From an uncultured Ellagibacter sp. (GTDB taxonomy: Bacteria; Actinomycetota; Coriobacteriia; Coriobacteriales; Eggerthellaceae): 27,300 nt of DNA. Position numbers and translations under genes: made by a program. Every line of letters starts with the position of its first letter. The stretch's first letter is position 1. The stretch is taken from positions 1 to 27,300 of the forward strand of contig CAKUGU010000032.1 in assembly GCA_934654815.1 (NCBI GenBank), written 5' to 3'. Under the pieces are notes generated by a model, which worked only from the letters and a program-made list of their open reading frames with translations, was not told the origin of the DNA and searched no databases. Below, piece after piece: positions 1 to 9,049 of this stretch.

Positions 1-306
1 CCAAGCCCGCAGCGCCACTTCATGTACGTCATCGAATGCGCCGACGGCACGCTCTACACCGGCTACACCACCGACGTCAAGGCGCGCTTCGCCCGCCACT
101 GCGCGGGCACGGGCGCGAAGTACACGCGCGGCCGCGGGCCGCTCAACCTGCTCGCATACGCCGAGTTCGAGACGAAGCACGACGCGATGAGCGCCGAATA
201 CCGCTTCAAGAAGCTTACCCGCGACCAAAAGGATGCGCTGCTCGCACGCGCCGCGGCAAGCGACAAGCCGTTCGAAGCGATTCTGCAAGAAGAACTGCTG
301 AGCTAG
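1..306 (+). CDS. GIY-YIG endonuclease domain protein (UPF0213/YhbQ type), 5' end outside window
   Basis: This is a small single-domain protein of the GIY-YIG superfamily, whose stand-alone members are presumed DNA nucleases or repair accessories of unsettled role. The first conserved strand reads [10 protein letters not shown] and is followed by LYTGYTTDV, the GIY and YIG halves. AKYTRGRGP and the acidic EYRFKKLTR helix follow, as in YhbQ relatives. The first ATG in the window (22) lies inside the first conserved strand, and the frame is open to base 1, so the true start is very probably upstream and the gene is cut by the window edge. It ends with TAG at 304-306, about 100 bases before the LysR gene on the same strand. 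Confidence 0.85.
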   Translation, partial: PSPQRHFMYVIECADGTLYTGYTTDVKARFARHCAGTGAKYTRGRGPLNLLAYAEFETKHDAMSAEYRFKKLTRDQKDALLARAAASDKPFEAILQEELLS

Positions 307-328
307 GGCTTTATCCGCGATTTCATGC

Positions 329-357
329 TTGTTGCGCATGGAACAAGCGATTAGAAT
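329..357 (+). promoter_or_regulatory. Predicted sigma-70-type promoter and possible LysR operator
   Basis: TTGTTG (329-334) and TAGAAT (352-357) are separated by exactly 17 bases and lie about 50 bases before the LysR start. The -35 box is inside an inverted repeat, CTTGTT-N8-AACAAG (328-347), which has the T-N11-A form of LysR-type binding sites. Autoregulation is the simplest reading, but it is inference. Confidence 0.5.
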
Positions 358-405
358 GCACAGTATGCATAAGCTGCAACCACGTATGAAGGAAGCGGGG
401 ACGCC

Positions 406-1299
406 ATGGACGGCAGCATCTTGCGTTATCGGGCGTTTGTGCTCACCGCTGAGTTCGGGAGCTTCACCCGTGCCGCCGACGCGCTCGCATATTCGCAGCC
501 GCAGATAAGTCGCATGGTGGCCGAGCTTGAAGCGGAATGGGGCGTGCAACTGCTTGAACGCTCGCGCGCGGGCGTCATGCTCACCACCGAAGGCACGAGG
601 CTCCTTCCCGCAGCGCGAGCCATCGTGTCGGCGCAAGACGAGTTCTGCGCCCAAGTCGACGACGTGTGCGGCCTTGCCTCGGGAATCATCCGCATCGGGA
701 CGTTTTCCAGCGTCGCCACGCACTGGCTCCCCAACATCATCCGCGCGTTCCAAAACGACTACCCCGGCATGGACTACGAGCTCTTCATCGGCGACTACAT
801 CGAAATCGAGCAGGCGCTCATCAAAGGACGTATCGACTGCGGGTTCCTGCGCATGCCGGCGAATCCCGCGCTCGCCCTGCGCAAAGTCGAGAAGGACGAG
901 CTGCTCGCCGTGCTGCCGATCGGCCATCCGCTCGCCGAGCTCGACGCCGTAACGCCCAAGCAGCTTGCGAGCGAATCATTCCTCCTGCTCGAAAAGGACG
1001 AGAACACCGGCGTGTCAGAGGTGTTCGAGCGCGCCCACGTCAAGCTGAAACCGCACGTGACGCTCCGGGACGATTACGCCATCATGTCGATGGTCGAAAA
1101 GGGGCTCGGGGTGAGCGTCCTCCATTCGCTTACCCTTAAGCGCATCCCCTATCGCGTCGCGGTGCGACCGCTCAAGCCGCGCGCTTTCCGCACGATCGGG
1201 TTCGCCACGAAAAAAGGAAGCGCTGCACCGTTATCGGTACAACGCTTCGTCCATTACCTCGATTGCCGCGACGGGGGCAAGCCCTATTCGAAGGAGTAG
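406..1299 (+). CDS. LysR-family transcriptional regulator
   Basis: A 297-residue protein of normal LysR length. The N-terminal winged helix-turn-helix (about residues 3-62) contains FGSFTRAADALAYSQPQISR and the VQLLERSRAGVMLTTEG wing. The periplasmic-binding-protein-like effector domain runs from about 90 to 290, beginning GIIRIGTFSSVATHWLP. LysR regulators usually sit next to their targets, but no neighbour here is an obvious one: the gene downstream is convergent and the gene upstream is a GIY-YIG protein. The ATG at 406 is preceded by AAGGAAGCGGGGAC, which supplies a ribosome site. The last 16 bases overlap the 3' end of the convergent DUF1292 gene. The effector and targets cannot be told from the sequence. 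Confidence 0.93.
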   Translation: MDGSILRYRAFVLTAEFGSFTRAADALAYSQPQISRMVAELEAEWGVQLLERSRAGVMLTTEGTRLLPAARAIVSAQDEFCAQVDDVCGLASGIIRIGTFSSVATHWLPNIIRAFQNDYPGMDYELFIGDYIEIEQALIKGRIDCGFLRMPANPALALRKVEKDELLAVLPIGHPLAELDAVTPKQLASESFLLLEKDENTGVSEVFERAHVKLKPHVTLRDDYAIMSMVEKGLGVSVLHSLTLKRIPYRVAVRPLKPRAFRTIGFATKKGSAAPLSVQRFVHYLDCRDGGKPYSKE

Positions 1300-1604
1300 A
1301 GACCCTTCGTAGCCTCTTGGAAGGCACGGTAGGCTTCTTCAGCCACGCCCTCGTCTTCCACGAGCTCGAAGCCGACCGGCTCGTCGTCCTCGTCGAACTC
1401 GACCGCCTCGAGGATGACGACCTCGCCCGACGAGAGCGCCGGCTCCTCGTCGCTCACCGGGAAGAAAAACCCGTAGCGATGATCACCGTGCAGAAGCAGG
1501 CCCAGGAACTCGAGCGTCGTCGTGTCGCCCTTCGCGTCCTGGAAGTCGAGCGTCATGCCCTCTTCGATCGGCGGGCAGAAATTAGGGTTCGAACCTTCGC
1601 GCAT
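1284..1604 (-). CDS. DUF1292 family small acidic protein
   Basis: A 106-residue acidic protein. The core (LDFQDAKGDTTTLEFLGLLL, then YGFFFPVSDEE, then VVILEAVEFDEDDEP) matches the DUF1292/YrzB pattern of a small beta-rich protein with an acidic stretch before the C-terminal helix. The family has no firm function, although it is widespread in Gram-positive bacteria near RuvX and MltG genes, neither of which is here. The ATG at 1604 has GAGAGGAG seven bases upstream. The stop codon lies inside the end of the LysR gene, so the two convergent mRNAs are complementary at their 3' ends. No terminator lies between them. Confidence 0.8.
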   Translation of the reverse strand: MREGSNPNFCPPIEEGMTLDFQDAKGDTTTLEFLGLLLHGDHRYGFFFPVSDEEPALSSGEVVILEAVEFDEDDEPVGFELVEDEGVAEEAYRAFQEATKGLYSFE

Positions 1605-1631
1605 GGTCGCGCTCCTCTCTCTTCGCGCGCC

Positions 1632-1667
1632 GATTCACGGCGCGAATCGCTTCTGGTTGCAAGTATA
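1632..1667 (-). promoter_or_regulatory. Possible promoter and small inverted repeat upstream of DUF1292 gene
   Basis: On the minus strand TATACT (1662-1667) would be a good -10 box, though no clear -35 box stands 16-18 bases before it. Downstream of it, in what would be the 5' leader, is the inverted repeat CGATTC-N7-GAATCG (1631-1649), a possible operator or small hairpin. Both are pattern matches only. Confidence 0.3.
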
Positions 1668-1673
1668 TACGGA

Positions 1674-1712
1674 ATACGAAACGAGCCCCCGCCGCAAGAG
1701 GGCGAAGGCTCG
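1674..1712 (-). terminator. Intrinsic terminator of secDF
   Basis: On the minus strand, CGAGCC-TT-CGCC pairs with GGCG-GG-GGCTCG around a seven-base loop. The central TT/GG can form two G-U pairs, giving a 12-bp stem. The stem is followed by TTTCGTATT. It lies 35-70 bases past the secDF stop codon. Confidence 0.6.
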
Positions 1713-1746
1713 CGAAATCAACGTGTTACGCGCACGGGTTGCGCCC

Positions 1747-4341
1747 CTACTTCTTCTTGCGCTCGGCGCGCGAAGGCTTGCGCTTGCCGAAGTCGGGCGA
1801 CACCGCGGCATCATGCGGCGACACCGCCGGGGTCACGGAAGCCGCCTTGCTCTCGCCGTTCGCCACAGCGGCGGTCGCGCTTGCAGCGCCCGTCGCAGCC
1901 GCGGCTCCCGCAGCAGCGGGAGCAACCGTGCCCGGAAGGCGGTTCAGGAACCAGCGCTGGATGTCGGTACCGTACTTCTTCTGCAGCTTCTTGAAGCGCG
2001 GCTCGTGCGTCTTCCAGATGACATAGAGCGGCGTCGCGATGGCGTAGGAAGAATAGCAGCCGCACACGAGGCCGACCGTCATGGCCAAAGCGAAGTCCTT
2101 CAGCGTCTCGCCGCCGAAGAGCAGCATCGCCACGACCGGGATAAGCGAGGTGATCGACGTGTTGAGCGAGCGGACGAGGACCTCGTTCACGGAGTGGTTC
2201 GCCATGGTGGCGAACGTGCACTTCACCGACTCGTCCTTCATGTTCTCGTTGATGCGGTGGAACACGACAACCGTGTCGTAGAGCGAGTAGCCCAAGATGG
2301 TGAGCAGTGCCGCGACCGTGTTCGGCGTGATCTCGCGGCCGACGAGCACGTACACGCCGACGACGATGATGAGGTCGTGCAACAGCGCCACAACCGCCGA
2401 CACGCCCATCTTCGGGTCGCGGAAGCGGATGGAGATGTAGGCGATGATGAGCAAAAGCGACACGAAGAACGCTATCGCCGAGGACTGGATGACGCTCGCG
2501 CCCCAGTCAGGGCCGATCGTGGTCACCTCGAAGCTCTCGGTACCCCATCCGAAGTCGTCCGCCACCTTGTTCGCCGTGATCGTCGCGTCTTCCGCGGCAG
2601 TGGTGGTGGTGCGCACGAGGAAGCCGGGCTCGCCGTCGGACACGGTGGTCTGGATGACGGCGTCGGGCTCTCCCGCGTCGGCGAAGGCGTCGCGCATCTG
2701 CTCGGTCGTGACGTCGCCGGTGCCGTGAAAGGTGACGCTCGTGCCGCCGACGAACTCGATGCCGAAGTTCATGCCGCGCACGCCGATGATGACGAAGACG
2801 AGCACGATCGCCGCACACGCGATGGTGAGGAAGATCTTCTTGAACCCGAGCAGGTTGATGTCGAGCTTGATGAAGCGGCCCTTCACGTCCTTGCGCGTCT
2901 CAGCGGGCTTCTCACCCTGGAAGTAGGGAGCGGCGGCGATGCAGTCGTTCACGCCCCAGAACTTCGGGTGCTTGGCGATAAGCTTCGGCGCGAGCAGGCG
3001 GATGATCGGCGCCTTGAACAGAAGCATCATCACGATGTCGCACACGATGCCGAGCGCGAGCGTCATGCCGAAGCCCTTGACCGACGCGCTCGCCAGGAAG
3101 AACAGCGTGAGGGCGGAGACGAGCGTGACCAGGTCGGCGTCGATGGAGGTCATGATGCCGTGGCGCACGCCGGTGATGGACGCGGCGCGCACGCTTCTGC
3201 CCATGCGGATCTCCTCGCGGAAGCGTTCGAGCGTGAGGATGGAGGAGTCGGCCGCCATGCCGATGGTGAGCACGATGCCCGCGATGCCGGCGAGCGACAG
3301 ACTGAACAGGCCGAACGAGGAGAGCAGCGCGAGGATGCCCAGGTAGAGCACCGCGAACACCGCCATGGCTGCCGCGGTGATGATACCCAGACCCTCGTAG
3401 AAGATGAGCAGGTAGAGCATGACGATGATGAGGCCGGCGATGGCGACGACGACGCCGGACTGCAGCGCGTCCTGGCCGAGCGTCGGGCCGACGACCTGGC
3501 TCTGCGCGTACTCAAAGCTCACGGGAAGCGAGCCGGACTCGAGCACGGTCTTCATCTGCTTCGCGGCATCGAGCGTGTAGCCGCCGGTGATGGACACGTT
3601 GCCGTCGGAGATGACCGACTGCACGGCGGGAGCGGACTGCACCTCACCGTCGAGGATGATGACGATCTGGCCCTTCGAGGACGCAAGTTCCTGCGTCGCC
3701 TGGGCGAACGCGGCCGTGCCCTCGGAGTCGAGGCGCAGGTTGACGGCGTAATCGGTCGAGGTCTGCGAGGCCTGGCCGACGTCGACCTTCTCGATGTTGG
3801 AACCGGTGATAATGGGCGTGTAGGTGCCCTCCGTCACCTTCAGGTGCTCGACCTGTTCGCTCGGGAAGGTGTTGCCGAAGTCATCTTTCACGGTTCCCTG
3901 CGAGCCGTACTGGCCGTTCTGGATCTTCGTCTTCACGTCGGAATCGGTGAAGGAATCGAGGCGGGCGAACTCGAGCTTGCCCGTCTTACCGATGGTGTTG
4001 AGCGCCTCTTCCGTATCGGAAAGGCCCGGAATCTGCACGAGGATCTGGTCGTTGTTCTGGATCTGGACGACCGCCTCCGACGCACCGAGAGCATTCACGC
4101 GGTTCTCGATGATGGCGCGCGAGCTTTCCATGTCGTCGGTGGAAACGTCGGTACCGTCGTTGTTGTGCGCCGTGAGCACGACCGACAGGCCGCCCTGGAT
4201 GTCGAGGCCCTGGTTGATCTTTTCCTGCGGAGGGGTGAACGCGACGATCGAGCCGATGACCAAGAGGGCCATGGCAACGAGCAGCCAGACGTTGCGCCTA
4301 TCCTTATTATGATGCTTCTTCTTTTTCTGAGGATCAGCCAT
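1747..4341 (-). CDS. secDF: SecDF: fused SecD and SecF protein-export membrane protein
   Basis: An 864-residue fusion of both proton-driven subunits that help the SecYEG translocon release exported proteins. A basic start with KKKKHHNK is followed by the first membrane segment (about 18-36) and the SecD motif DIQGGLSVVL (47-56), then a large extracellular domain (about 60-290). The SecD membrane bundle carries AADSSILTLERF (about 363-374). The SecF half starts near 500 with FGIEFVGGTSV (about 526) and YSLYDTVVVFHRI (about 685-697). An Ala-rich soluble tail ends in KKK. I chose the ATG at 4341 because AAGGAAG lies nine bases upstream. The frame stays open to 4482, but that extension has no ribosome site and covers the predicted promoter. 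SecD and SecF are separate genes in many bacteria; yajC, often between tgt and secD, is absent. Confidence 0.96.
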   Translation of the reverse strand: MADPQKKKKHHNKDRRNVWLLVAMALLVIGSIVAFTPPQEKINQGLDIQGGLSVVLTAHNNDGTDVSTDDMESSRAIIENRVNALGASEAVVQIQNNDQILVQIPGLSDTEEALNTIGKTGKLEFARLDSFTDSDVKTKIQNGQYGSQGTVKDDFGNTFPSEQVEHLKVTEGTYTPIITGSNIEKVDVGQASQTSTDYAVNLRLDSEGTAAFAQATQELASSKGQIVIILDGEVQSAPAVQSVISDGNVSITGGYTLDAAKQMKTVLESGSLPVSFEYAQSQVVGPTLGQDALQSGVVVAIAGLIIVMLYLLIFYEGLGIITAAAMAVFAVLYLGILALLSSFGLFSLSLAGIAGIVLTIGMAADSSILTLERFREEIRMGRSVRAASITGVRHGIMTSIDADLVTLVSALTLFFLASASVKGFGMTLALGIVCDIVMMLLFKAPIIRLLAPKLIAKHPKFWGVNDCIAAAPYFQGEKPAETRKDVKGRFIKLDINLLGFKKIFLTIACAAIVLVFVIIGVRGMNFGIEFVGGTSVTFHGTGDVTTEQMRDAFADAGEPDAVIQTTVSDGEPGFLVRTTTTAAEDATITANKVADDFGWGTESFEVTTIGPDWGASVIQSSAIAFFVSLLLIIAYISIRFRDPKMGVSAVVALLHDLIIVVGVYVLVGREITPNTVAALLTILGYSLYDTVVVFHRINENMKDESVKCTFATMANHSVNEVLVRSLNTSITSLIPVVAMLLFGGETLKDFALAMTVGLVCGCYSSYAIATPLYVIWKTHEPRFKKLQKKYGTDIQRWFLNRLPGTVAPAAAGAAAATGAASATAAVANGESKAASVTPAVSPHDAAVSPDFGKRKPSRAERKKK

Positions 4342-4417
4342 CTGCGTGAACTTCCTTACTTGCCCCTGCCGCAAATCGCGCGGCGCAAGGGTAGCTATTC
4401 CGTACATGAACTTTCGT

Positions 4418-4445
4418 ATTATGCCACAAGCCAAACGGACGGAAA
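4418..4445 (-). promoter_or_regulatory. Predicted secDF promoter
   Basis: On the minus strand, TTTCCG (4440-4445) and CATAAT (4418-4423) are 16 bases apart, about 77 bases before the secDF ATG and just past the tgt terminator. The -10 box is good and the -35 box is weak. Confidence 0.4.
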
Positions 4446-4480
4446 GGTTACAAGAGGGTTCCAAACGGTAAGTTATCCTC

Positions 4481-4517
4481 AAAAACAGATAAGAGGCCGC
4501 ATTAGCGACCTCTTATC
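4481..4517 (-). terminator. Intrinsic terminator of the HAD-tgt operon
   Basis: The arms GATAAGAGGCCGC and GCGACCTCTTATC pair over 13 positions with one mismatch around the loop ATTA. On the minus strand this is followed by TGTTTTTGAGG. It lies 28 bases after the tgt stop codon, so secDF must use its own promoter or read-through. Confidence 0.8.
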
Positions 4518-4544
4518 GCAAGTTTCGAGCGGATGCGCGGAAAC

Positions 4545-6454
<1,910 letters not shown>

Positions 6455-6681
6455 GGAAGCCCTTCTTAAGGAAACAATGCGCCGCAGCGCACCGCAACAT
6501 GCGAATAGATATCGTTAGTATAAAGTAAGGACCCAAGGCCCGCCGAGCCGCCGAGCGCCCGATCACGCAAACAGCGGAAACGGGGACAAGAACGACCCAG
6601 GAAATCGTCCGAGCCCCTGTTTTCGCCAACATGTTCGCGGTTTGGTAGTTTCACGGGAGGAAGCGATGCGCTGCGGCGCTG

Positions 6682-6690
6682 TGCTAGTAT
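6682..6690 (+). promoter_or_regulatory. Possible extended -10 promoter of queH
   Basis: TGCTAGTAT is an extended -10 box (TGnTANNAT type), 38 bases before the queH ATG, with no good -35 box. The rest of the 274-base divergent region between the HAD gene and queH shows nothing else I can name. Confidence 0.4.
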
Positions 6691-6728
6691 TGGAAGGTCG
6701 TTTCCACCCCGAGAGATAAGGACTCGCA

Positions 6729-7652
6729 ATGAAACTGCTGCTGCATGCCTGTTGCGGGCCGTGCTCTCTCGAGCCGACGCGCCTCCTGAAGGCGGCAGGG
6801 CACGACATCACCATCTACTACGCCAATTCCAACATCGCCCCGCGCGAGGAGTACGAGCATCGACTCGCCACGCTCGAAAAATGGGCAAAGGCAGAGGGAA
6901 TCCCCGTCATCGAAGGCCCATACGAGCCTTCCACCTGGGAAGATACCGCAGGGCGCATCGGGGATGCGGCGCTTGCCCGCGTGCGCGCCGAGCGCGCGGA
7001 GACAGCCCGCCGCGAACAAGCAAGCGAATGCGGCGCAGCGGCGACCGAGGCCGCGCTAGGTGATGGCGACGCAATCGCCGCAGGCAGCTTGCCTGGGCAG
7101 ACGTCCCCGTCCAATTCCCCCGATCTCGCCCCCCTGCGCGCCGACGTCCTTTCCGTCGACCCCGCGCAGCGGGAAGCGCGCTGCCGCGCCTGCTACCGCT
7201 TGCGGCTCGAGAAAACGGCACGCGTCGCCGCTGAACGCGGCTTCGAGGGCATCGGCACCACGCTTTCGGTCAGCCCCTACCAATACACCGATATCATCCG
7301 CGAGGAAGTGAATCGCGCTGCCGAGCGCGCCGGCCTTACGGGCGTGTTCGAGGACTTCCGCCCCTACTACGACGAGGCGACGCGCCGAAGCCGTGAACTG
7401 GGGATGTACCGCCAGAACTTCTGCGGCTGCCGCATCAGCGACGAGGAAGCAGCCGCCGAGCGGGCCGAGCGGAAGGCCGAACGCGCGGCGAAGAAGGCCG
7501 CCGAGCGGGCCGCCCACGCCGACGAGATCGCCGCCGAAGAGGCGAAACGGGCCGCCCATCGCGCCGAGCGCGCTGCCTACGACAAAAAGCAGGCCAGAAA
7601 GCGCGCGATCAAAAAGGCACTGAGAGCCCAGGCGAAAGAACCCGAAGCATAA
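6729..7652 (+). CDS. queH: Epoxyqueuosine reductase QueH (DUF208) with insertion and charged C-terminal tail
   Basis: QueH reduces epoxyqueuosine in tRNA to queuosine, the last step of the pathway, and is the non-B12 alternative to QueG. Family motifs are present: HACCGPCS (C8, C9, C12), YYANSNIAPREEYEHR, the cysteine pair RCRACYRLRL (C152, C155), GTTLSVSPYQ and the terminal MYRQNFCGC (C232, C234). The protein is unusual in two places. Residues about 85-140 form a low-complexity Ala/Glu/Gly/Ser insertion before the RCRAC motif. Residues 236-307 form a very Ala/Arg/Lys/Glu-rich tail, probably one long helix. AAGGA lies before the ATG. The gene is 53 bases ahead of the dehydratase genes and probably shares their transcript. 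Confidence 0.93.
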   Translation: MKLLLHACCGPCSLEPTRLLKAAGHDITIYYANSNIAPREEYEHRLATLEKWAKAEGIPVIEGPYEPSTWEDTAGRIGDAALARVRAERAETARREQASECGAAATEAALGDGDAIAAGSLPGQTSPSNSPDLAPLRADVLSVDPAQREARCRACYRLRLEKTARVAAERGFEGIGTTLSVSPYQYTDIIREEVNRAAERAGLTGVFEDFRPYYDEATRRSRELGMYRQNFCGCRISDEEAAAERAERKAERAAKKAAERAAHADEIAAEEAKRAAHRAERAAYDKKQARKRAIKKALRAQAKEPEA

Positions 7653-7705
7653 ACGCGCGCGCTTGAAGGCGACCACGCCGCGCCGAGCACAAGAAAACGA
7701 GCATC

Positions 7706-9049
7706 ATGAGACCTTTTGCAGACCCCATCCACCGCTACATGGACCACGTGCGCCGCACCTGCATGACCGACCCCGAGCGCGGCTGGCGCGACGCGCTCAT
7801 CGGGTTCCGCGGCAACACGTGGGGCTCGCGCCATCTGCCGAACTTCCACGCGGCGCGCGGCTACCACAAGCTCGAGGCGTGCACGCTCGGGCTCGTGTCC
7901 GACCAGCTCGGGCACGAAACCGACTACGTGTGGGGCAACATCTTCGCCCCGGTCGAGGTCATGCGCTGCTTCGGCCTCGGCACGGTAAGCGTGGAATGCC
8001 TCGCAAGCTTCTTCTCCGGCTACCACCTGGCGCCCTTCTTCATCGACCGCGCGCAGGAAGCGGGTATCGCGCCGACGCTGTGCACCTACCACAAAACCGT
8101 GCTCGGCATGATGGAGACGGGCGTGCTGCACGCGCCCCGCCTCGCCGTCACCACCTCGTGCGCGTGCGACGGCAACCTGAGCACGTTCCGCCAGCTCGGG
8201 ACGCGCATGGGAGTTCCCATGGTGCTGCTCGACGTGCCCTACGAAAACGACGAGGCCTCCGTTTCCTACCTCGCCGATCAGCTGCGCGACCTCACGCGAA
8301 CCCTCGAGAAGCTGACCGGCATCCCCTTCGACGAAAGCCGCCTTTCCCACGCACTCGACGTCGAGCGCGAAACCAACGCGCTCACCTGGGAGTTCCTCAA
8401 GCTGCAATCCGAGCATTACTACCCCGCCGAGTTCATCCACCACCTGTTCTTCGTGCTGGCAACCCAGCTTTACGCCGGCAGCGAGGAATTCCGCGACGTG
8501 CTGCGCTTCATGGTCGATGACATCAAGCGCGCGCCCGCGCTCGAAGGGGACCGCATCCTTTGGGTGCATCTCATGCCGTACTACCAGCAAAGCCTGAAGG
8601 CGGCCTTCGATTACAGCCCGAAGCACCAGATCGTCGCGCTCGACATGGCACTGTGCACCGCGAGCCCGCTCGCCGACCCCAATCCCTTCCGCGCCCTGGC
8701 CGAGAAGCTCATCGGGAACGCGATGAACGGCCCCTACGGGCGCAAGATCGAGCTCATCGACAAGCTCATCGACCACACGAACGCCGACGGCGTCATCCAC
8801 TTCTGCCACTGGGGCTGCAAGCAGTCGGCCGGCGGAAGCGCGCTTCTGCGCGACCACCTGCACGAGAGGCGCATCCCGCTTCTGCAGCTCGACGGCGACG
8901 GCATCGACGAGCGCAACAGCCACGACGGCCAGATCAAGACGCGCCTCGAAGCGTTCTTCGAGGTCCTCGCCGCGAACCGTGCGGAGCGCGAAGGCGACGC
9001 GGCCACGTCCGCCGAAAGCGCCGCCGCACAGGAAGGAGACGCGCGATGA
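7706..9049 (+). CDS. 2-hydroxyacyl-CoA dehydratase D-component, first subunit
   Basis: A 447-residue member of the 2-hydroxyglutaryl-CoA dehydratase D-component family (HgdA/B, BcrB/C, FldB/C and double-cubane proteins). These iron-sulfur proteins, once reduced by an ATP-driven activase, carry out radical dehydrations or difficult reductions. Cysteines in the usual positions for cluster ligands are C126 (TLCTYHKT), C152/C154 (TTSCACDGN) and C367/C371 (FCHWGCKQSAGG). The C-terminal segment LLQLDGDGIDERN...GQIKTRLEAFFE is the family ending. The last 25 residues are a low-complexity tail. The stop overlaps the next ATG (ATGA, 9046-9049), implying translational coupling, so the two proteins are probably the two subunits of one enzyme. 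The substrate is unknown. Confidence 0.9.
   Translation: MRPFADPIHRYMDHVRRTCMTDPERGWRDALIGFRGNTWGSRHLPNFHAARGYHKLEACTLGLVSDQLGHETDYVWGNIFAPVEVMRCFGLGTVSVECLASFFSGYHLAPFFIDRAQEAGIAPTLCTYHKTVLGMMETGVLHAPRLAVTTSCACDGNLSTFRQLGTRMGVPMVLLDVPYENDEASVSYLADQLRDLTRTLEKLTGIPFDESRLSHALDVERETNALTWEFLKLQSEHYYPAEFIHHLFFVLATQLYAGSEEFRDVLRFMVDDIKRAPALEGDRILWVHLMPYYQQSLKAAFDYSPKHQIVALDMALCTASPLADPNPFRALAEKLIGNAMNGPYGRKIELIDKLIDHTNADGVIHFCHWGCKQSAGGSALLRDHLHERRIPLLQLDGDGIDERNSHDGQIKTRLEAFFEVLAANRAEREGDAATSAESAAAQEGDAR

Noticed and set aside
8560..9045. An N-terminal extension of the dehydratase-activase fusion reaching back to 8560
   Set aside because: It lies wholly inside the preceding gene in another frame and is Arg-rich without family similarity. 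The ATG at 9046 begins the D-component sequence and overlaps the upstream stop.
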